Shown here: piece after piece, positions 55,571-64,000 of the stretch
Position numbering within the stretch: the stretch's first letter is position 1
Layout of the letters: each line of letters opens with the position of its first letter
Source of the DNA: Elymus sibiricus
Lineage: Eukaryota; Streptophyta; Magnoliopsida; Poales; Poaceae
Assembly: GCA_039707655.1 (NCBI GenBank)
Contig: CM077674.1
Span: 237,561,904 to 237,625,903 of the forward strand
Length of the DNA: 64,000 nucleotides
Direction of reading: 5' to 3'
Translations under genes and position numbers: made by a program
Notes under the pieces: model-generated
The model's input: only the letters and a program-made list of their open reading frames with translations
Database searches by the model: none
Told to the model about the DNA's origin: nothing

Positions 55571-57111
55571 TGATACGTCTCCAACGTATCTATAATTTTG
55601 ATTGTTCCACGTTGTTATATTATCAATCTTGGATGTTTTTATACACATTTATATTGTTTATATATCATTTTTGGAGACTAACCTATTAACCTAGTGCCCC
55701 GAGCCAGTTGCTATTTTTTGCATGTTTTTGGTTTTACAGAAAATACATATCAAACGAAGTCCAAATGGCATGAAACTTTCAGGATATTTTTCTTGGCCGG
55801 GAAGGAACACTAGAAGCTTCGGGAGAGAGCCGACGCCGCCAGAGTGGGCCACGAGGAACCACGGCGCGCCTCAAGGGGGGCGCCCTGGTACCTTGTGGGC
55901 CCCTGGCTATGTTTGACCTAATTTTCCCCTATATATACCTTCACATCCAGAAACCCTCGGGGGAGTCCACGAAATACTTTTTGGCCGCCGCAAGCTTCTG
56001 TTCTCGAGAGATCCCATCTGTAGGACTTTTCTGGCACTCTGCCGGAGGGGGAATCGATCATGGAGGGGCTCTACATCATCCTTGTTGCCCTTCCGATGAT
56101 GCGTGAGTAGTCAACCTTAGACCTTCAGGTCCATAGCTAGTAACTAGATGGCTTTCTCTCTCTCTCTTTGATCTTTAATACTATGTGCTCCATGATGTTC
56201 ATGGGGTTCTATCCGATGTAATTTTCTTATGCGGTGTGTTTGTTGGGATCCGATGAATTGCGAGTTTATGATCAGATTATCTATGAATATTATTTGAGTC
56301 TTTGCTGATCTCTTATATGCATGATTGTGATAGCCTTGTATTTCTTCTCCGATCTATTAGTTTAGTTTGGCTAACTAGATTGATCTATTTTGCAATGGGA
56401 AAAGGTGCTCGGTAATGGGTTCAATCTTGTGGTGCTCAATCCCAGTGACAGAAAGGGGCATGACACACATGTGTTGTTGCCATTAAGGATAAAACAATGG
56501 GGTAGATTCGTACATGATTTTATTTTGTCTATATCATGTCATCTTGCTTAATGCATTACTCCATTCTTTATGGGCTTAATACACTAGATGCATGTTGGAT
56601 AGCGGTCGATGTGTGGAGTAATAGTAGTAGATGCAGATAGTATCGATCTACTAATCTTGGACGTGATTCCTATATACGTGATCATTGCCTTGGATATCAT
56701 CATAATTATTTGTTCTTCTATCAATTGCCTAACAGTAATTTGTTTACCCACCGTATGCTATGCTCATGAGAGAAGCCTCTAGTGAAAACTATGGCCCCCG
56801 GGGTCTACTTTACCATATTTGCTAAAACCCTAATTTACTTTGCTACAATTTACTTTCGTTTGTTCCATCAAAGAATTTCTATTTCTTTTGCCATTTTAAT
56901 CTTGCAATTGACCGCCGAGGGATTGACAACCCCTCGTTCACATTGGGTGCAAGGGTTTGTTGTTTGTGTGTAGGTACTATCGACGTTGTGTTGCATGATT
57001 CTCCTACTGGTTCGATAACCTTGGTTTCATAATTGAGGCAAATATTTATCTCTACTGTGTTGCATCATCCCTTCCTCTTCGGGTAAATACCAACGCAAGC
57101 TACAAGTAGCA
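55571..57111 (+). repeat. 5' LTR of a Sabrina/WHAM-like gypsy element
   Basis: Starts tgatacgtctccaacgtatc and ends about tacaagtagca, followed by a tRNA-Asp type primer site at 57123 (tggcgccgttgacgg, with a changed base against the usual tggcgccgttgccgg). About 1541 bp. The partner LTR is not in the window. Confidence 0.85.
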
Positions 57112-57122
57112 GGAAGAATTTC

Positions 57123-57139
57123 TGGCGCCGTTGACGGTG
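57123..57139 (+). other. tRNA-Asp type primer-binding site
   Basis: tggcgccgttgacggtg, 11 bp after the LTR. Matches the Athila primer site apart from one substitution. Confidence 0.8.
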
Positions 57140-57357
57140 AGACATCATCAATATATACCAAGTGCCTTTGCACAAACACTCATCTCCTTGCATTTACATT
57201 ATTTGCCATTTGCCTCTCATTTTCCTCTCCCCCGCTTCTAAAATGTTTTTACAAAAATACAAAAATATTTTCCGTTTGCCTTTGCCATTTGCCTTTTTTC
57301 GTTTGCCTTTTTCTTGTTTGCTTGCTTTTATTGTCTTCATGACATGACTCAAAAACT

Positions 57358-58555
57358 ATGGATCCACTTAAAGTTTTCTACTTGGATCATCTTCTATCCA
57401 TTCGTGCTTGTGCTGAAACCCCAACTAGCTTAGTTGATGGAGAATCTTTAGATGAGCATGCTCATTTTTTGCGTCACCATCTATCTCAAAAGGGGAGATT
57501 CTTATGGCATCAAATAAATTGTTTGCTATGCTACGCTTGGAATCTATGTGAAATTTATGATTTTACTTGTTGCTCGGAAAACCCTAAAAACGCTTTCCCC
57601 ATCTATGTGAGTTTAATAAGAATGAAATCTTATCTTCTTATGCTAATGGTGTTTATAATTACTATGATATCGAACAAATCGAAGAATTCATTGCTTTTAA
57701 AGGTGCCTATGAAGTTGCTTCTTTGATTGAAAAGTATGATATTACTCTCTATGAATCTGAAATTTTTGCCATACTTAAATATTGCTATGAAAACTATGCT
57801 TCTAACACCTATGTTAGTGAATTCATTACGAGAATGTCTGCTGATTTGGAAGAAAATAATGATATGCATGAATCTACAAATACTTATGATTCCGTTGATT
57901 TGATGGAAATATCCCCCTTTAATGAACATGATGTTTGCTATTCTTATGGCCATGATGCCAATATTAATGATGCTTATGGAAACAAACTTGCTATAATTCC
58001 TTATGTTAAAAATGAAATTATTGTATTGCACCCACACTTGATAGCCCCTTGAATGAAAAGCATGATTGCAATAATGTTATTATGAATTATATTAATGTCA
58101 ATAATATGCAAAATTACAAACTTGGGGATGGTGGTTTTGTTATATCCACTACTCATTGTAATGATCATGATTGGGGTGATGCTTCTTATGATCTTAAAAA
58201 TTTATTTAAGCCTCATGATGAATATGTTATAGATATTAGTGTTTGCAATAATATTGAAAGTGGGTTTGGAAGTGTGTCAACTTTAGGTAATAATCCCACT
58301 AATTTGGAGAATGATCAATCTAATGAAATTTTTGATAAAAGTGGGTTTGGAGAGGTCATGACTTTAGTTAATGTTAATCCCACTATATTGGAAGATTATA
58401 AGACTTTTTTGCATGTGGATCATGAAGAGATAATTTCATATGATAGCTATATTGTTGATTTGAATATTATCCTACATGCGAACTATCATGCAAGAGGAAA
58501 AATATCATATGGTTATAAAATTTTCATGTTATTAAATTACCTCTCTTCATGTTGA
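57358..58555 (+). pseudogene. Gag-like ORF of the Sabrina/WHAM-like element, degenerate
   Basis: The ATG at 57358 (MDPLKVFYLDHLLSIRACAE) opens an N-terminal helical part. A frameshift near 57610 moves the frame to 57723-58052 (IEKYDITLYESEIFAILKYCYEN), and another near 58050 to 58049-58555, which is rich in Asn, Asp, Ile and Tyr and holds two copies of a F-G-S/E-V-x-T-L...NPT-x-LE motif. No zinc knuckle, RT or integrase. This fits the non-autonomous large LTR elements common in Triticeae. The precise function of the protein is unknown. Confidence 0.6.
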
Positions 58556-61189
58556 GATTGCTATTGTTTCCTTCTCCTTCATTGCATATGCTCGGTTCTT
58601 CTTGTCTTGATAATTTGTTCTCCTATCGAATGCCTATGCATAGTAAGTATGTTATACTTATATGTTTTTGCCACATGTTTAATGATGCTCTCTTTGTGTT
58701 TCAATTATTAGCTTTCATGTGAGCATCACTAAAATCTCAAACTTATCTTAATGGCTATAAAGAAAGAACTTGTTGGGAGGCAACCCAATGAATAAAATGA
58801 ATTTTCATTTTTTGTTTCTGTTTTGGTGTGTTACCACAATTATGCTACTATTATGATTGTGTTTTTTTGTTTTTAATTAGTGTTTGTGCCAAGTAAAGCC
58901 TTTAGGATGGTTTGGAAAATAGTATGATTGATGCAGTTTGGAAAACAGAAGTTTTTGACTCCAGTGACCGAATTTTAGTTCTGGGATGGAGTGTTGAAAA
59001 ATTCTCAAATTTTTATGCAGTATTGGTATATGAATTGTAGAAATTGTCCTAATGTTTCAGAATTTTTAGAGTTACAGAAGTGTAGCTTCAAACAGATTGC
59101 TACAGACTATTCTGTTTTTGAAAGATTCTGTTTTTGATGCACTACTTGCTTGTTTTGATGAATCTATGGACTAAATTGTGTGGTATAAGCCATGGAGAAG
59201 TTAGAGTACAGTAGGTATATTGCAAAACTAAAATTTGAATAGGTTTGCAAACGTACTTAAAGTGGTGATCTATTTGGTTTTGTTATACTAACGGAGCTCA
59301 CGAGATTTTGTTGAGTTTTGTGTGATTGAAGTTTCAAGTTTTGGGTGAGATCACGATGGATGAGGGAATAAGGAGTGTCAAAAGCCTAAGATTAGGGAAG
59401 CCCGAGGCAGCCCAAGATAATATTGAAGAGAGACTCAAGCGTCTAAGCTTGGGAATGCCCCCGTTAGGCATCCCCTCTTTCTTCTAACGACCATCGGTAA
59501 CTTTACTTGGAGCTATATTTTTATTCATCACATAATATGAGTTTTGCTTGGAGCGTCTTGTATGATATGAGTCTTTGTTTTTTTACTTTTTAGTTTGTCA
59601 CAATCATCTTTGCTGAACACATCAATCTTGAGAGAGCCTCACGTTATCATGATTTGTTAGAATGCTCTATGTGCTTCACTTAAATTTTTTGAGCTAGGCA
59701 GTTGCTCTAGTGCTTCACTTAAATCTTTTTGAGCATGATGGTGTAAATATTTTGAAGAAATAAATTCTCATGCTTCAATTATATCTTTTTGAGAATTACT
59801 ATGATTGAAATTTTGAAGAAACGAATTCTCGTGCTTCACTTATATCTTTTTGAGTGTTGATATGAAAAATGAAACTAGTCTCAAAAGTGATAAATGTTCA
59901 AGAGGGATATAAAAAACCTTCATAAAGATCATTGGATAAGATGAGTGTGATTCCCTGCAATAGTTTTGCGATATGGAGATAGTAATATGGGAGTCAAGTT
60001 GATAGGTAATTATGGTTTAGTAAGAATATTACTGTTAAGGTTTGTGATTCCCTATGCATGCACATAAAGTCTATAGTTATGCAATGAAATTATATCCTTC
60101 TTGTTGTGCATTATTCGGTGTTACTTATGCTTAAGGCATGGGTATGATCATTTTCTCTTTTTGGTTGGTTGCCTTCTCAATCTTTTTGCTAGCCTTCCCT
60201 TGTACTAAGCGGGAGTACTGCCTGTGCATCCAAAATCCTTAAACACAGTTATGCCATTTGAGTCCACTATACCTACCTATATGCGGTATTTCTATGCCAT
60301 TCCAAGTAAATTTGTGTGTGCCATCTTTAAATTTCAAAAACTTCTCTTTTGTGTGCCCGTACCAATCATGAGGCGGCAGGGGGTCACCGTTATTTTCCAT
60401 GCTAAGTGTGTTATTCTCACGATGAGTGTTTATTCACTTGTCATTGCACGAGAGAATGGATGGTAATAGGGATGCTCGTCCTGAATTGTCATAATGAAAA
60501 AAATAAAATCAAATAAAAATCCTTGTACAACCTTGTGATGGTGCAGTAATAAAAGCGACGGACTGCATAATAAAGGTTGCTATCACAAGGGGATATATAA
60601 CATAATATCCATAAAAAATAAACTCTCACGAAAAGAAACAATGTCTAAATGAAGGGGAGTATAAATTTATTTTCTATTTGGGAACCGCCTATGATGTGCT
60701 TAGCATGGGAAATAATTGGAAATTCTCGGTCATTTTTGTTGACAGGAAAAGCATGCCTCTCAAAATAATTTTTCTCTACAATTTCAAACAATGAGCTCTG
60801 GCACATAAAGCAAATCCATGCTTCCCTCTGTGAAGGGCCTATCTATTTACTTTTATGCAATTTTTATTTTATTTGAGCCTCCATCTTCTCTTATAAAGGC
60901 AGCAATCAGGGAGCACCATGATCATGTTTGTGCTTTGGGTATAGCTAATATTCGGGTGTGTTTCATGAATGGATCAATGATTGAGCATAATGGGCTAGGG
61001 ATAGATTTCTTTAGTGTTGATATTTTGAAAGACATGGTTACTTGTTAGCATGCTTGAGTATTGATGTCATCATATCAAATTATAGACTGTTGCTTTGAAT
61101 CATTCAAGTCTATGGTCCATGCTATAAGAAATAATATGTGATAAATATGAAAGGCTTTAAGTTATTCAATGCTAATGCCCATGTTATGC
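58556..61189. other. Non-coding internal region of the Sabrina/WHAM-like element
   Basis: AT-rich. Contains cttgttgggaggcaaccc near 58770 and tcttgagtgtttgagc/tcacttaaatctttttgag-type short repeats at 59660-59860, features I associate with this element class. No ORF supported. Ends at the CACTA terminus at 61190. Confidence 0.55.
59660..59870. repeat. Short dispersed repeats (gcttcacttaaatctttttgag)
   Basis: The phrase gctt-ca(c/a)tt-aaatc/tatatc-tttttgag recurs four times (around 59668, 59712, 59771 and 59832) at spacings of about 45-60 bp, with gaagaaa(c/t)(g/a)aattctc between some units. Confidence 0.75.
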
Positions 61190-61400
61190 CACTAGTAGAA
61201 AACAGGGAGTTAGTCCCGGTTCCAGAGGGCCTTTAGTCCCAGTTCAACAACCAGGACTAAGCATTCGGGACTAAAGGCCCTCACTTTTAGTCCCGGTTGT
61301 GTTATGAACCAAGACTAAAGGAGCTCCACGTGGCCGCTGTGGGGCGCCCAGGCAGGAGGACCTTTAGTCCTGGTTGGTAACACCGACCGGGACTAAAAGA
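61190..61400. repeat. CACTA terminal and subterminal repeats
   Basis: After CACTAGTAG there are about eight copies of ttagtcccggtt or its complement (aaccgggactaa) in both orientations between 61211 and 61398, the likely transposase-binding sites. Confidence 0.85.
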
Positions 61401-61724
61401 CAGCCACACGTCAGCACCTGCCAACTGCTGGGGTTTTTGTTCTTTTTAAATGAGGGGTTTAGGGTTTTGGTGGGTTTAGGGGTTTCATATTGTGTTTCCC
61501 CCTTTTCTTTTTTGTGTATACCATTCAACTCGACGCTTGCTACTACATATAGCAATGAATGAACCATTACACAAATCGTCATGAATATAGAGAGAAGTGA
61601 CCTCTCTTTCTCCATGGTTTGGTCGAACAACATGTTTTCATATATCTCTTTGACGCTACTATGTATAGTACACATTCATGCATATATACAATGTATAACA
61701 TCTCTTACGATCCCTAGCTAATAT

Positions 61725-61884
61725 CTAATTACCAACATTCACTACCAATTCTTGATAGTATTCTCCCTCTTTAGGTATGACCTCATCAAGGAAGAATCCC
61801 GCCAATTCCTCTTGAATTGCTCGTATTTGAAACTTCGGTAGGAGTCCGTCTCGCTTCCGTTCGACCTAATTTAAAGAAGGGGGT

Positions 61885-61935
<51 letters not shown>

Positions 61936-63715
61936 TGAATGAAACTCAACAAAGTTGATGGTAATAAAATAAATTTGTGAATATTGTTTACGTACTTCAA
62001 GTTTTTTCAAACATCTGTTCGGCTTAGAGGTCGTCTGGCGAATGAAGTCACAAATGTGTATCCACATAAGTTATTCCCGGATCCCTGCCTTGGGCACTTT
62101 ATGAGAATAGAGTTCAATCAAAATAATAATCAAGCATGATAGTGGTATTGAAACTAGAATCAAAGAGATGCGCGGATCTAGCTAGTACTACTTACATTGA
62201 GGAATTCACATCGCAGCTCCTCTTTCCAAGGACCCTTAACGTGCTTGGTGAACTCTTTCCAAACCCTGCCAGGCAAAGAAAATGAATAAAGGAGTTATTA
62301 ATTACTTGATATCAGGAAATTAACAATAGTTGTTGATATAGTGCGACAATGATTCAAATTACCTCTTGAGATTTTTTTGCAGGGGTGCCCACTTCGCAGG
62401 GTCTTTATGTAACGAGTACATGACTTGTATTCGAATTTTGTCAAACTGTATGATGAGCAGAATAAAGTGGAAGCTGCGCACGCATAGCTCAAGAATTACA
62501 CTTAACATTGAGTAAGCGAAACAAAATGATGTGTACAAGATAGTATAACACTCACTCGAAGTTGTAAGGAAAAAGTATTTCCCTTTTGTTTTGTTGTTCT
62601 AGAAACGCCCTTAGCAAGTAATTCTCTAGATCAGTGGCGCTCCATCTGACAGTACCTTCATGAGCAACATTTGGGCTAATGAACCCAATGTCAAAGATTG
62701 ATCCCCTTTTGCATTCGAGGATCTTATTTCTGCATAATATACATATGGTGAGGATAAGTATACATGCAATGGACGAGCTGAGCTAGAGACTTAATTACAG
62801 AAATGATTCTTACAAACAATAGCAAGTGACGATAGTTTTGTTGATGGCATCTTGATTATATAACTGGAATAATTCTGAAAATTCAATGAAAACCTCCTCC
62901 TTTCCATTGAAGAAATGCTCATCTTTAACTCCTGCATGGATATAGTTATCCCCTCGCAGGCAGGCTTCCAAGTACCAGTTATGCAATTTCTGCATCCTCA
63001 TTGGTAGATCCGGGAGCTCCTCAGGTTTGACGAGAGGCTTCCCGTGCATGAATTTAAAGGCTACTACATCAGCCATTTCGAACTGCACCTCATCGCCTAA
63101 GAAATCGGCAAGAGTGAAATGAGGACCAGCGGCCGCTACATCCGGATCATCAGCGATATCGGTAAACACCTTGAGCGGGGGGTACGATTGGTTCTTCTGT
63201 TCGCCCATCTGGGGAATTGTTTTCCCAGTCCTTACACTACTGCTGCTTCCCAACCACTTCTGTGGATCTCCATATGACTTTACAATCTGACGGTCATAGT
63301 TTGATAGCAGCGAACGCGGCGGTGGTTTTGTAAGGTTTTTCAGCGTACGCCTCTCTTTTTCCGGATCTATTTTCTCCAGAGGCGGCGGATGTTTCGGTGC
63401 AAGCTGGCGTTACACGTTAGCAGCTACCCACACTGCATTTTCCTCGTCAGACCTCTTGTATGGCAACTTGGGAGAAGCCTTTTTGATGGTTGGTGCTTTG
63501 GGTTTCTTCGCCCTTGTACTACTAGCCGCCAGAGCTGCGGCGGGTCTCTTCCTTTGATGCCGAGGCGGCGGCGGAGGCGGAGTCAGCTAACACGGTGGAG
63601 GCAACGGAGTGTCGGTGGAACAAACACCTATGTTTGTTGACTAGACTTATGCACAGGCGAACCATAGGCATCATCCCCAACAACAACCTGCATTCCAAGG
63701 CCAAGCCAGAAGAAC
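61725..63715 (-). pseudogene. Ulp1-like cysteine protease ORF of CACTA element
   Basis: Seven or more exons with good splice sites. The first visible exon, about 63715 to 62813, runs from MQVVVGDDAYGSPV through a Pro-rich and Lys-rich part to LPDLPMRMQKLHNWYLEA and FSELFQLYNQDAINKTIVTCYC. The next exons are 62729-62556 (HEGTVRWSATDLENYLLRAF), 62473-62363 (FHFILLIIQFDK...), 62265-62196 (VWKEFTKHVKG), 62097 to about 61996 (CPRQGSGNNLCGY) and 61865-61725 (ending VVNVGN). The His of FHF and the Cys of NNLCGY fit a Ulp1-type catalytic centre, while the expected Asp of the Y-D-S-L motif reads Tyr. Defects: TAA at 63410-63412 and a one-base loss near 62055 just after the Cys motif. Confidence 0.78.
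61886..61932. repeat. (TA)n microsatellite in an intron of the CACTA gene
   Basis: Uninterrupted ta repeat of about 23 units, directly upstream (on the coding strand) of the last exon acceptor at 61866-61867. Confidence 0.95.
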
Positions 63716-63720
63716 CACTC

Positions 63721-64000
63721 TTCTGGAGACCAAGGAACGCATCAAGGATACCAAGCCTATGAGATATACCAAAAGGAGGTCTCCCTTGCCGGGCAGGAGA
63801 GCCTGGTCAGGTCGAGACCGTCCCTGGGACAAGTCCAAGACTAGCCCCGGCAGGCTTGCTGGGGTAACTCAGCTCAAGTTCCCCGCCAAGACTCCACTGC
63901 TCCACCGCTCAACCAAGCAGTGACGCAAGTCACTTATCAGTGCGGTGTCAAGCTCCCAAGTGATTAAGTGGCCACCGCATGCACTTGGCGGCCAGATGGA
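63721..64000. other. GC-rich window end, unclassified
   Basis: Contains ttgccgggcagg, cccggcaggcttgc and similar motifs reminiscent of gypsy LTR or Tat-type sequence, but no terminus or ORF that I can assign. It may be the next nested element or the 5' continuation of the CACTA gene. Confidence 0.3.

Larger units (their letters stand above)
61190..63720 (-). mobile_element. CACTA transposon (Caspar-like), 3' portion
   Basis: The terminus cactagtagaaaacaggg starts at 61190 inside the Sabrina-like element. It is followed by subterminal motifs and by a multi-exon minus-strand gene for a Ulp1-like protein, standard content for plant CACTA elements. The other end and the TNP2 transposase lie outside the window. 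Confidence 0.85.

Noticed and set aside
61440..61700. Minus-strand frame of 103 codons near the CACTA end
   Set aside because: Lies downstream of the Ulp1-like gene's stop in terminal sequence; no motif and no splice support.

Overview
This window is eukaryotic repeat-rich DNA from a large grass genome, most likely a Triticeae species (wheat, Aegilops, rye or barley type). The evidence is nested Ty3/gypsy elements of the Tat and Athila lineages, a Copia LTR with an initiator-Met type primer site, CACTA termini, Stowaway-type MITEs flanked by TA, and plant exon/intron signals. Bacterial features (operons, ribosome binding sites, CRISPR) are not expected and none was seen. Family names below are by resemblance only; no database was searched.

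Layout. 585-13235: a foldback MITE split by a minus-strand Tat-lineage gypsy element (718-13108, target duplication catgt) with gag, pol with a second archaeal-type RNase H, and a spliced ORF running antisense to it (1232-5168). 13394-15246: two decayed minus-strand genes, an Ala/Glu/Arg-rich helical protein with a TATA box and 14-residue repeats, and the last exon of a NAM-associated/PIF-ORF1-like protein; then a Stowaway MITE. 16016-26960: a WRN-like DEDDy 3'-5' exonuclease gene split by a near-complete minus-strand Athila element (16693-26915). 28334-29220: a MITE and microsatellites. 29245-39158: a compound Tat-type locus holding a solo LTR, a duplicated 1.1-kb flank, a gag-only element, and a B3-like ORF with its own TATA box, antisense to gag.

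39520-48345: two related plus-strand multi-exon units encoding coiled-coil/TNPA-like (plant transposase) proteins, now decayed, whose introns carry several local tandem duplications. 48675-50548: two successive CACTA-type right ends. 50600-52013: a Copia LTR on the minus strand. 52014-55570: a plus-strand pol fragment of the same Tat family as the first element. 55571-61189: a Sabrina/WHAM-like non-autonomous LTR element. 61190 to about 63715: the 3' part of a second CACTA element encoding a Ulp1-like cysteine protease on the minus strand.

How it fits together. No intact host gene is evident. Almost all coding capacity is transposon-derived and broken by a few nonsense codons or single-base frameshifts, so much of it can still be read domain by domain. 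The most informative parts are the two antisense captured ORFs in Tat elements, the stop codons shared by two Tat copies, the tandem-duplication/solo-LTR structure, and the 39.5-48.3 kb two-unit locus.
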